6,642 nucleotides of DNA from Paenibacillus sp. GTDB lineage: Bacteria > Bacillota > Bacilli > Paenibacillales > NBRC-103111. Within the stretch, counting starts at the first letter, position 1. Each line of letters begins with the position of its first letter. This document shows positions 1-5,193 of the stretch, one piece after another. Under the pieces are notes generated by a model. The model was not told where the DNA came from. It ran no database searches and was given only the letters and a program-made list of their open reading frames with translations. The position numbers were made by a program, and so were the translations under genes. Location of the stretch: assembly GCA_029239545.1 (NCBI GenBank), contig JARBUQ010000263.1, forward strand, positions 1 to 6,642, written 5' to 3'.

Positions 1-173
1 AGCCAAAAGTTTTCGAAGAAAACTACATCGTAAGCATAAGCCTCGGAGCCCACCTGCTTGCCCTGCCACGCATCCAACTGAACTCCAACACCAGGACCCC
101 CGGAGTAATCTGCGCCAGAGGTTCTTCTATTAGCGTATAGGGCGTATTGGCTTCTGGAGGGCGTAGAGCTCAT
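1..173 (-). CDS. Unrecognised partial protein, overlaps the DUF2164 gene, runs off the left edge
   Basis: This is a leftward reading frame, open from an ATG at 173-171 to base 1 with no stop, giving 57 visible codons. It begins MSSTPSRSQYAL and later reads DAWQGKQVGSEAYAYD. Many codons start with G and few with T, as expected of real coding sequence; the antisense frame lacks this bias. The start lies inside the DUF2164 gene, which it overlaps by 44 bases in another frame. A GGAGG touches the ATG with no spacer (174-178), so the true start is uncertain and translation may be coupled to DUF2164. I recognise no family or motif. The aromatic, glycine-rich stretch suggests a folded enzyme or binding domain, but no function can be given. 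The 3' end is missing. Confidence 0.5.
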   Translation of the reverse strand, partial: MSSTPSRSQYALYANRRTSGADYSGGPGVGVQLDAWQGKQVGSEAYAYDVVFFENFW

Positions 174-381
174 CCTCCAAGCTGCTCATCCGATCGAACA
201 GCACCGTCTTGGCATCTGTGATGGCTTGGTTATAGATGAAGGGCGAGAGCTCGCGCAGCATAATGTTAAGCCACTCCTCCGCTGCCAGCTGTCCGATCGG
301 TTGACCGAATTGCTCCTCGAAGGCCGATTGCACATTTTCCATCATTTGCAGCTTTTGTTCTCTTGGAATTTTAATTACCAT
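130..381 (-). CDS. DUF2164 family small protein
   Basis: An 83-residue protein beginning MVIKIPREQK and containing EEWLNIMLRELSPFIYNQ followed by DAKTVL. This matches my memory of the DUF2164 family: a K-I-P/S-R-E-x-K start, an acidic middle with a L-x-P-x-x-Y-N-Q motif, and a C-terminal helix (SSLEDELYALQK). The length is typical. No biochemical role is established for the family that I know of. A TTG eight codons upstream (403-405) is in frame, but the ATG at 381 sits 9 bases behind an AAGGAG (391-396), so it is preferred. A promoter at 424-452 faces this gene. A second frame overlaps its 3' end and probably shares its transcript. The protein is cytoplasmic, with no signal peptide or membrane helix. 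Confidence 0.85.
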   Translation of the reverse strand: MVIKIPREQKLQMMENVQSAFEEQFGQPIGQLAAEEWLNIMLRELSPFIYNQAITDAKTVLFDRMSSLEDELYALQKPIRPIR

Positions 382-423
382 GGGATTAGGCTCCTTTTCT
401 TGCAAAATAGTAGAATAAGATTC

Positions 424-452
424 ATTATAAAAGGATATCGGGTAAAAACCAA
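424..452 (-). promoter_or_regulatory. Housekeeping promoter for the DUF2164 gene
   Basis: Read on the minus strand, TTGGTT (447-452) lies 17 bases before a perfect TATAAT (424-429). Transcription would begin near 417, leaving a leader of about 36 bases before the ATG at 381, with the ribosome site inside it. The -35 box matches the consensus at only three positions, so the call rests mainly on the -10 box and the spacing. Confidence 0.65.
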
Positions 453-537
453 AAAAGGTACCTGGTGTGGAGAGGAATTTTCATATCCTCTAGCGAATAG
501 GGATAGTTAATCAGATCTTTAATAGCCTTATCCAGAG
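453..537. other. Divergent intergenic region with a short inverted repeat
   Basis: This stretch lies between the leftward promoter and the rightward ribosome site of the gene at 554. It holds a perfect 6-bp inverted repeat, AGAGGA (471-476) and TCCTCT (486-491), separated by 9 bases, and an 8-bp palindrome AGGTACCT (457-464). A TTTAAT at 518-523 matches five of six -10 positions for the rightward gene, but no convincing -35 lies 16-18 bases upstream. The inverted repeat could be an operator for either divergent gene or chance. A longer open frame through here (226-510) looks like a shadow and is not called. Confidence 0.3.
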
Positions 538-544
538 AAGGAGG
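538..544 (+). promoter_or_regulatory. Perfect AAGGAGG ribosome binding site deciding the start at 554
   Basis: AAGGAGG occupies 538-544. The ATG at 548 is only 3 bases away, too close to be used well. The second in-frame ATG at 554 is 9 bases away and is the likely start. Confidence 0.75.
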
Positions 545-553
545 CGTATGGCG

Positions 554-979
554 ATGAGTTTTTGCTGCGGAGCGAGCATGATCGGCACGAAAGGAACGTT
601 GCGACATTTGCAGACGCGCATTCACAATGTGCCATTGTTGTTTTGCCCAGTCTGTCATCAGGTGGATGTTCATTATCTGGTGGAGATGGAGTATGAAATT
701 CTGGCTGAATATGCACACGGAGACGGTGCTGCGGAGATAGACTTCGAGGAGTACGTTGAGGACCGGCATGGAGACGCATTATTCGAGAACTGCGTAAGCA
801 GTGAATCAGAAGATCCGTTGGAACTGGTGCGCAATCAGATTGATAGCTCGCTCGATCTGCTGATGGCTGCCAAGGCTCTTAACGACGAGGAGTGGCAGAC
901 ACAGCTGAAGCAGCGGCTATCCGTGCTCAGCAAGCGTCGAACGAAGCTGAGGAACAGAGCTTCATCCGTGAACAATTAA
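554..979 (+). CDS. Small putative zinc-binding protein with two Cys pairs, conserved hypothetical
   Basis: A 141-residue protein counted from the ATG at 554. An ATG at 548 would add Met-Ala, but the AAGGAGG position favours 554. Near the N-terminus, Cys4-Cys5-Gly is followed by Cys31-Pro-Val-Cys34, preceded by NVPLLF. This layout resembles the zinc-finger half of YgiT/MqsA-type proteins (Cys pair, basic stretch, N-V-P, then C-x-x-C), so a single zinc knuckle is likely. The middle (about 43-85) is very acidic. The C-terminal 55 residues are helical and end strongly basic (KRRTKLRNR). No DNA-binding helix-turn-helix is obvious, and no toxin gene lies beside it, so a toxin-antitoxin role is not supported. 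The gene stands alone between a divergent gene and a strong terminator. The function is unknown. Confidence 0.8.
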   Translation: MSFCCGASMIGTKGTLRHLQTRIHNVPLLFCPVCHQVDVHYLVEMEYEILAEYAHGDGAAEIDFEEYVEDRHGDALFENCVSSESEDPLELVRNQIDSSLDLLMAAKALNDEEWQTQLKQRLSVLSKRRTKLRNRASSVNN

Positions 980-996
980 TTGATTTCTTCATAGAT

Positions 997-1021
997 GCCT
1001 TCCTTCCGGAGGGCTTTTTTT
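997..1021 (+). terminator. Intrinsic terminator after the zinc-finger-like gene
   Basis: GCCTTCC (997-1003) pairs with GGAGGGC (1008-1014) across a TTCC loop, 7 bp including one G-T pair, followed directly by seven T residues (1015-1021). It lies 18 bases after the stop codon. The minus strand has no T tract, so it acts rightwards only. Confidence 0.88.
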
Positions 1022-1159
1022 ATTTGTCAATCAAACATCATATTCATTCCCTTTCAGTCAGCTCCGCAACAAAACGTTACATTATGGCGTCAAATGGAGT
1101 ATGGGGCACAGTGTAGGTGGCTCTGCTCAGGATGCTCGTCTACCTGCAGAGTGATATTA

Positions 1160-1168
1160 TGCTATAAT
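1160..1168 (+). promoter_or_regulatory. Extended -10 sigma-A promoter of sigI-rsgI
   Basis: TATGCTATAAT (1158-1168) is a perfect extended -10 element, TG plus one base then TATAAT. No good -35 hexamer lies 16-18 bases upstream, which is normal for extended -10 promoters. Transcription would start near 1175, about 60 bases before the gene, giving a leader that contains the whole second promoter. Confidence 0.7.
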
Positions 1169-1188
1169 ACATGAATCGGGTTTGGGCG

Positions 1189-1217
1189 ACCCCCATATCT
1201 AAAGCAGCCCAACCGAA
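1189..1217 (+). promoter_or_regulatory. Probable sigma-I autoregulatory promoter of sigI
   Basis: ACCCCC (1189-1194) is followed 19 bases later by CGAA (1214-1217). An A/C-rich -35 ending in a run of C and a -10 core of CGAA (CGWA in clostridia) is the reported signature of sigma-I promoters in Bacillus and cellulolytic clostridia, and sigI is known to be autoregulated in B. subtilis. Position directly upstream of sigI supports it. I could not check the 19-base spacing against mapped family promoters. Confidence 0.62.
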
Positions 1218-1229
1218 ACATCTAGTGTG

Positions 1230-1235
1230 AGGTGG
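1230..1235 (+). promoter_or_regulatory. Ribosome binding site bearing on the sigI start
   Basis: AGGTGG (1230-1235) lies 5 bases before a TTG at 1241 and overlaps the GTG at 1232. It therefore favours the TTG. By protein alignment from memory, however, the GTG gives the length seen in B. subtilis SigI. Confidence 0.45.
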
Positions 1236-2035
1236 AACGGTTGTTACTGGTACTATTCAAAAGATTCCTAGGCAAGCGCCAGTCTCACCATCCTTCTGAA
1301 GCTCAGGATACTCCAGAGTATAAAGTGATGCGCATTCAGGAGGGTGAGTTACGGCTTCGCAATCAGTTCATAACCGATTATCAGCCATACGTTGCCAAGG
1401 TTACAAGCCGATTTTGCAAAAGGTACATAGATCCTTCCCGTGACGATGAATTCAGCATTGCCTTGGGGGCCTTCAATGAAGCGATCAATCAATTCTCTCC
1501 AGAATCTGGGCGATCGTTCTTGAGCTTCTCCGAGACTGTAATGCGCAGACGTCTGATCGACTATGTACGCAAGGAGCAACGTTTCTCTCAGCAAATTCCT
1601 TATACCTCGTTCGAGGTGGAGGATGATGAGGAGAGTCTGGTCAATCCGGTAGAGATCCACCAAGCGATCGAACAGTTCGAGAAGAGCAAGACAACTGAGG
1701 AACGGCGCAGCGAGATTGTAGATTTCAGCAGATGTCTTCAGGAATTCGGGATATCTTTCTCAGAGCTGGTGGATGTATCTCCCAAACACAGTGATTCGCG
1801 TGAAGTACTATTCTCAATAGCGGCGTTGTTATCCGCAGATCATAAGCTGATGCAAGTAGTTCTAAGTAAGAAGGTACTGCCCATAAAAGAACTGTTAGAC
1901 CAAGTACAAGTATCCCGCAAGACGTTGGAGCGTAATCGCAAGTTTTTAATTGCAGTCGCGTTAATTCATAGCGGACCTTATCCTTATCTAAAAGATTATT
2001 TGCGCATACCTATTCTGAAAGAGGATAATGATTGA
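1232..2035 (+). CDS. sigI: RNA polymerase sigma factor SigI
   Basis: A 267-residue alternative sigma factor of the SigI group (heat, cell-wall and, in clostridia, polysaccharide responses). Residues about 44-115 form sigma region 2: QPYVAKVTSRFCKRYID, then DDEFSIALGAFNEAI (region 2.2, core binding), then a basic LSFSETVMRRRLIDYVRKEQR segment (2.3/2.4, -10 recognition). Canonical region 3 and 4 motifs are absent; instead, residues about 150-255 form the SigI-specific C-terminal domain, with the helix-turn-helix-like SRKTLERNRKFL near 218-229, the likely -35 reader. The length is close to the family's. The start is either GTG 1232 or TTG 1241, which would remove three residues (see the ribosome site). 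It is followed after 96-105 bases by its cognate anti-sigma gene, without a terminator, and preceded by a probable sigma-I promoter. Confidence 0.95.
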   Translation: MERLLLVLFKRFLGKRQSHHPSEAQDTPEYKVMRIQEGELRLRNQFITDYQPYVAKVTSRFCKRYIDPSRDDEFSIALGAFNEAINQFSPESGRSFLSFSETVMRRRLIDYVRKEQRFSQQIPYTSFEVEDDEESLVNPVEIHQAIEQFEKSKTTEERRSEIVDFSRCLQEFGISFSELVDVSPKHSDSREVLFSIAALLSADHKLMQVVLSKKVLPIKELLDQVQVSRKTLERNRKFLIAVALIHSGPYPYLKDYLRIPILKEDND

Positions 2036-2140
2036 CGTTCTGATATCGATTAATCGCAAATCACCGATATTTTCGATTCCAGAACCAGCAGATGGCATCC
2101 TCATTCAGTATAATTCTGATTCCGGAAAGGAGTGAACGAG
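2036..2140 (+). other. sigI-rsgI intergenic gap with a 10-bp palindrome and a lone TATAAT
   Basis: The gap of about 100 bases is unusually long for a sigma/anti-sigma pair. It holds a perfect palindrome CGATTAATCG (2047-2056), a loose direct repeat of GATAT followed by CGATT (2042-2051 and 2067-2078), and TATAAT at 2109-2114 without an acceptable -35 16-18 bases upstream. There is no terminator. A weak internal promoter for rsgI is possible but unproven. Confidence 0.35.
2126..2132 (+). promoter_or_regulatory. Ribosome binding site fixing the rsgI start at TTG 2141
   Basis: AAAGGAG (2126-2132) is 8 bases before TTG 2141 and overlaps the GTG at 2132, so the GTG cannot be served by it. The TTG gives MNKGIVMEKSEA, the expected RsgI beginning. 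Confidence 0.8.
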
Positions 2141-3571
2141 TTGAATAAAGGAATTGTAATGGAAAAATCAGAAGCGCATTTAGTTGTACTGACACCTGAT
2201 GGTGATTTTAAGCAAGTTCCCCGCCAGCAACGCAATTGTGAAGTAGGGGAAGAAATCCTGTTTACGCTTCGTCGGAAACGTTTCAAATATCCCATTCTTA
2301 CCTTCATAGCCAGTATTTCGGCCGCCATCCTTGTTTGTATTCTCGCTTTCAATGGTATCACTCCTCACTTAGGGGGAATCAAACCGATCGTTGCCTATGT
2401 CACATTGGACATTAATCCAAGCGTGGAGCTCGGTATCGATGCGAAGCGGCAAGTGCTTGATGTAAGAGGGCTGAATGACGATGGGGTCATTCTGATCGAG
2501 CAATTGAAGTATAGAGGCAAAAGCTTGGACGCGGTTACGCGTGAACTGCTTGATCGGGTAGAGAGCAAGGGAATATGGAGCAGTGGCAAAGGGGATATCA
2601 TCATCTCAAGCTCCAAAGCTTTTGAAGCAGCAGCGATTGATGAATTCGAGGTCGGTCAAGCCATCAAACAATCCGTGGACGAGCATATTCAGGCTAATCA
2701 TCCATCGACTCAATCGGCTATCCATGTAGCGTCTGTTGTTGCGCCAGTAGAAATTCGTCAAGCGGCCGAGACAGAAGGTGTATCTGCAGGTAAATATGCT
2801 CTTTACTTGAATGCCAAGAATAATGGCAGCTCTGTTACGATTGATGAAATAAAGACCCAGTCTATCCACAAAATTGCAGAGGATCGCGGCGGTCTGGATA
2901 AGCTGATAGATACGAATAAAGTGGTGGCCAAGGAAACGTTGTCGAGGCTGCTTCAGGAAGAGAAAAATTCCAAGCAGAAAACTTCTTCCTCGAAGGATGA
3001 CAAAACGGACAACAAGTCAGGCAGCACCAAGAGTGACGACAAGCAATCCGATAACAGCAATACGGACAATAGCAGGAATAACAATAGTAAGAACGACAAC
3101 AACGACAAATCGTATGACAAGACGAATAACGGCAAGACAGACAATAATAATAGCTCAACCCCGGATAAGAAGACTGGAACTGGCGCTGCTATGGTCAAAC
3201 CAGGTGTTACTCCAATTAAGTATGAAACAGATCGAGAGAAGAGGGTCAGGGAAGAAGCGGAGAAAAAGAAGGCGGAGCAAGTTAAGAAGGAAGCCGATGA
3301 CAAGCGAAAAGCGGAGTTGAAGAAGCAGGAGGAAGAGAAGAAAAGGACTGAACAGAAGAAGCAGGAGGAAGAGAAGAAACGACTTGCCGAAGAAAAAAAG
3401 AAGTTAGAGGAGCAAAAGAAGAAGGCGGAAGAACAGAAGAAGCAAGAGGAAGAACGGAAGCGTCAAGAGGAAGAACGTAAAAATAAGGAAGAACGCAATA
3501 ATCAAGGGTATGATGGGAGGCGTCAAGAGGATAATAGAAACCGACAAGATGACGATAACCGAAGAGATTGA
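2141..3571 (+). CDS. rsgI: Anti-sigma-I factor RsgI, membrane sensor with a coiled-coil tail
   Basis: A 476-residue protein from TTG 2141. Residues 1-45 (NKGIVMEKSEAHLVVLTPDG...VGEEI) are the RsgI N-terminal domain that holds SigI in the cytoplasm. One membrane helix follows a basic stop at about 50-72 (YPILTFIASISAAILVCIL), so the rest lies outside. Residues about 83-275 form the RsgI extracytoplasmic domain, with DINPS at 90-94. Asn92-Pro93 is the position where RsgI proteins are known to cleave themselves, keeping both halves together until a mechanical or wall signal exposes a site for intramembrane proteolysis. Residues about 275-350 are a disordered N/D/S/K linker. Residues about 362-455 are an E/K/Q/R coiled coil, followed by an N/R/D/Q tail. 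No carbohydrate-binding module is present, unlike many clostridial RsgI proteins, so the input is more likely wall state than polysaccharide. It is cotranscribed with sigI. Confidence 0.95.
   Translation: MNKGIVMEKSEAHLVVLTPDGDFKQVPRQQRNCEVGEEILFTLRRKRFKYPILTFIASISAAILVCILAFNGITPHLGGIKPIVAYVTLDINPSVELGIDAKRQVLDVRGLNDDGVILIEQLKYRGKSLDAVTRELLDRVESKGIWSSGKGDIIISSSKAFEAAAIDEFEVGQAIKQSVDEHIQANHPSTQSAIHVASVVAPVEIRQAAETEGVSAGKYALYLNAKNNGSSVTIDEIKTQSIHKIAEDRGGLDKLIDTNKVVAKETLSRLLQEEKNSKQKTSSSKDDKTDNKSGSTKSDDKQSDNSNTDNSRNNNSKNDNNDKSYDKTNNGKTDNNNSSTPDKKTGTGAAMVKPGVTPIKYETDREKRVREEAEKKKAEQVKKEADDKRKAELKKQEEEKKRTEQKKQEEEKKRLAEEKKKLEEQKKKAEEQKKQEEERKRQEEERKNKEERNNQGYDGRRQEDNRNRQDDDNRRD
3319..3379 (+). repeat. 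Direct repeat inside the rsgI coiled coil
   Basis: Two exact 25-base copies (3319-3343 and 3355-3379) are offset by 36 bases, which is 12 codons, both encoding KKQEEEKK. Degenerate relatives continue to about 3480. The exact nucleotide identity points to recent slippage duplication rather than codon convergence. It preserves the reading frame and changes the length of the sensor coil. Confidence 0.75.
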
Positions 3572-3587
3572 TTCAGTGGTTCGCTCG

Positions 3588-3614
3588 CTAGAGGATACCT
3601 TTATCCTGCTCTAG
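3588..3614 (+). other. Hairpin after rsgI without a T tract
   Basis: AGGATA (3592-3597) and TATCCT (3602-3607) form a perfect 6-bp stem with a CCTT loop. Outside it, CTAG (3588-3591) pairs with CTAG (3611-3614) across a 3-base bulge. No T run follows, so it is not a classic terminator; it could stabilise the 3' end of the rsgI message upstream of the true terminator. Confidence 0.4.
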
Positions 3615-3649
3615 GCATCTTTAGAACTAAATTATTATTTAATAGTATG

Positions 3650-3685
3650 AGCCTTTCCTCCTAAGAGGGAGGGCTTTGTTGTTTT
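3650..3685 (+). terminator. Intrinsic terminator of the sigI-rsgI operon
   Basis: AGCCTTTCCTC (3650-3660) pairs with GAGGGAGGGCT (3665-3675) over a CTAA loop, 11 bp including two G-T pairs, followed by the T-rich tail TTTGTTGTTTT (3675-3685). It separates rsgI from the kinase operon and abuts the Spo0A box. Confidence 0.85.
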
Positions 3686-3692
3686 CGACAAA
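3682..3692 (-). promoter_or_regulatory. Perfect Spo0A binding site (0A box) upstream of the kinase
   Basis: The minus strand reads TTTGTCGAAAA, containing the full 0A core TGTCGAA with the favoured flanks. Its centre is about 24 bases upstream of the -35 box and about 59 upstream of the expected transcription start, a location compatible with activation by Spo0A~P. Confidence 0.65.
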
Positions 3693-3710
3693 GTTCTTGC
3701 ATATTCGCGA

Positions 3711-3739
3711 TTGACGGAATTGTATGAACCGTCTATGAT
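3711..3739 (+). promoter_or_regulatory. Sigma-A promoter of the kinase-reductase operon
   Basis: TTGACG (3711-3716) and TATGAT (3734-3739) are separated by exactly 17 bases, each one mismatch from consensus. Transcription would start near 3746. This makes the in-frame GTG at 3746 an impossible start and leaves the ATG at 3782 as the sensible one. Confidence 0.82.
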
Positions 3740-3770
3740 ACTGTTGTGTTTATGGATAAAATGAATAGAG

Positions 3771-3776
3771 AAGGTG
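3771..3776 (+). promoter_or_regulatory. Ribosome binding site deciding the kinase start
   Basis: AAGGTG lies 5 bases before ATG 3782. The upstream in-frame candidates (GTG 3746, ATG 3752, ATG 3761) have no ribosome site. Confidence 0.6.
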
Positions 3777-3781
3777 CGGGG

Positions 3782-5167
3782 ATGTCCGATAAGCGGAAAG
3801 AGTATGTGGGGGCTTTGAAGCAATATATCCAAACGGGCAGTTATGGTTCTCTTCACCCTGTTTCTCTATTTGAAACCGTACTTCGAGATGTTGCGCCAGA
3901 GGAGATTGTAATGCTCCATGAGCGGAGTATCAATTTGCTGATATCAGGTGTAGATGCTGAAGAAGGCTTGCGATATTACAAACAATCGATGGTATTCTTG
4001 ATAGATTTGATCGTGTTCGGCCGATTTCAATATGCGCAGCAGGATATAAAGGACTTGATGCTGCAAGAGCTTCAAGATCTTCTGTTCAAATCCCACAGCA
4101 CCTTCCAGCAAGCCTCAAGCAAATATGAGGATGTCCTGCAGCATTTGGATTGCGGTATTATTTTGTTTGATAGCGAGGGCTTCATCTCCTTCATTAACGT
4201 ACAGATGGCCAAATTCCTGAATGTACCCCGGAAGTCGCTCTTGGGCTGCAATCTCCGTTCTCTTATGGGACATCACACCTTATCGCGTTCCTTTCGCAAG
4301 CTGATCTACAAATGTTATCAGGAAATGTATGTGTACCGACTGCGATATCAAGAGGTGATTGACGATACAGGTCGGCACTATCTCGTTACAGCTACATACG
4401 GGGATGATATGGATGGGGACATCCTCTTCAGTGTGAAGGACATTACCGATTTCAAAAGAATTGAACAGACGGCTTACCAAAATGACAAACTGGCTTTGCT
4501 AGGTAAAATTGCTGCATCGATTGCCCACGAGGTTCGCAATCCTCTGACATCCATCCGTGGTTTCATTCAACTGCTTCGTCCTCATTTGAAGCCGTTAGGC
4601 AAAGAAGAGTATGCCAAGATTATTCTGGACGAAATCGACAGGGCCAATGATATTATTTATGAATTTCTCAATTCCTCCAAACCTTCTACACCGGACAAGC
4701 AGGAGATTCATGTCAATGCTTTGCTCAAGGATATAAGCCTGTTATTCGAAAGCGAAGCGCTGCTGAGGAGCTGTGAGATAGAACTGCTTCCGGTAGATCC
4801 TGGACTTATTCTATGTGTCGATGTGAAGCAAATGAAACAAGCGCTGCTCAATTTGGTGAAAAATTCTTTGGATGCAGTGGAGCGTGCGATCGGAGAACGT
4901 GCTGACATGGAGCGAAATGGAAACATTCGGATATCGGCGGATAAACAAGGAGAGAAAATCAGGATCACGCTTCAGGATAACGGTACAGGCATGGACAATA
5001 ATACATTATCCCGATTGTTCGACCCTTTCTTCACGACCAAAGAAGAAGGTACTGGGTTAGGTTTAGCGGTATGTTATCGCATTATCAAAAATCACGGCGG
5101 TACAATTGCAGTGGATAGTGTGATTGGAGAAGGAACAATGTTCACAATCACACTTCCATCGTGCTAG
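3782..5167 (+). CDS. Cytoplasmic PAS-domain sporulation-type sensor histidine kinase
   Basis: A 461-residue kinase from ATG 3782, chosen by ribosome site and promoter. No membrane helix is present. Residues about 5-100 form a helical input domain whose PEEIVMLHERSINLL (39-53) and MVFLIDLIVFGRFQYAQQ (70-87) resemble the RsbU N-terminal domain by eye. A PAS domain follows (about 113-228, from YEDVLQHLDCGIILFDSEG to FSVKDITDFKRIEQ). Next come the dimerisation/phosphoacceptor helix with His249 in IAHEVRNPLTSIRGF, and the ATP-binding domain with the N box (NLVKNSLDA, Asn361), G1 (DNGTGM, 399-404), F box (FDPFFTTK, 413-420) and G2 (GTGLGLAV, 423-430). All catalytic motifs are intact. The H-box type is that of the KinA-KinE group feeding Spo0F/Spo0A. 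No response regulator is adjacent, as is usual for these orphan kinases. It shares a transcript with the reductase 26 bases downstream. Confidence 0.9.
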   Translation: MSDKRKEYVGALKQYIQTGSYGSLHPVSLFETVLRDVAPEEIVMLHERSINLLISGVDAEEGLRYYKQSMVFLIDLIVFGRFQYAQQDIKDLMLQELQDLLFKSHSTFQQASSKYEDVLQHLDCGIILFDSEGFISFINVQMAKFLNVPRKSLLGCNLRSLMGHHTLSRSFRKLIYKCYQEMYVYRLRYQEVIDDTGRHYLVTATYGDDMDGDILFSVKDITDFKRIEQTAYQNDKLALLGKIAASIAHEVRNPLTSIRGFIQLLRPHLKPLGKEEYAKIILDEIDRANDIIYEFLNSSKPSTPDKQEIHVNALLKDISLLFESEALLRSCEIELLPVDPGLILCVDVKQMKQALLNLVKNSLDAVERAIGERADMERNGNIRISADKQGEKIRITLQDNGTGMDNNTLSRLFDPFFTTKEEGTGLGLAVCYRIIKNHGGTIAVDSVIGEGTMFTITLPSC

Positions 5168-5193
5168 AATAGATGAGGATGAGGTGAAGAGAC

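Noticed and set aside
226..510. 94-codon open frame on the plus strand
   Set aside because: Antisense to DUF2164 and spanning its promoter; no ribosome site, no protein-like pattern.
425..779. Two minus-strand frames opposite the zinc-finger-like gene
   Set aside because: Shadows of a well-supported gene, rich in His/Ser/Arg, with no ribosome site.
554..979. Toxin-antitoxin reading of the YgiT-like zinc motif
   Set aside because: No adjacent MqsR-like toxin and no visible DNA-binding domain in the C-terminal half.
892..1116. Plus-strand frame across the terminator at 997-1021
   Set aside because: Overlaps the end of the preceding gene out of frame and reads through a clear terminator.
1116..1151. 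Inverted repeats (CTCTGC/GCAGAG and TGTAGGT/ACCTGCA) before the sigI -10 box
   Set aside because: The two alternatives interlock and are short with large loops; no riboswitch or known operator pattern recognised.
2862..3320. Cys/Tyr-rich and Leu/Ser-rich frames opposite or beside the rsgI linker
   Set aside because: Produced by the repetitive AAT/GAC/AAG codons of the linker; not real proteins.
2966..3480. Low-complexity tract considered as a CRISPR or intergenic repeat array
   Set aside because: No regular spacer structure; it is in-frame protein-coding repeat within rsgI.
484..3597. 13-base sequence TCGCTAGAGGATA shared in inverted orientation (484-496 and 3585-3597)
   Set aside because: A match of this length is expected about once by chance in a window this size; no other similarity around it.
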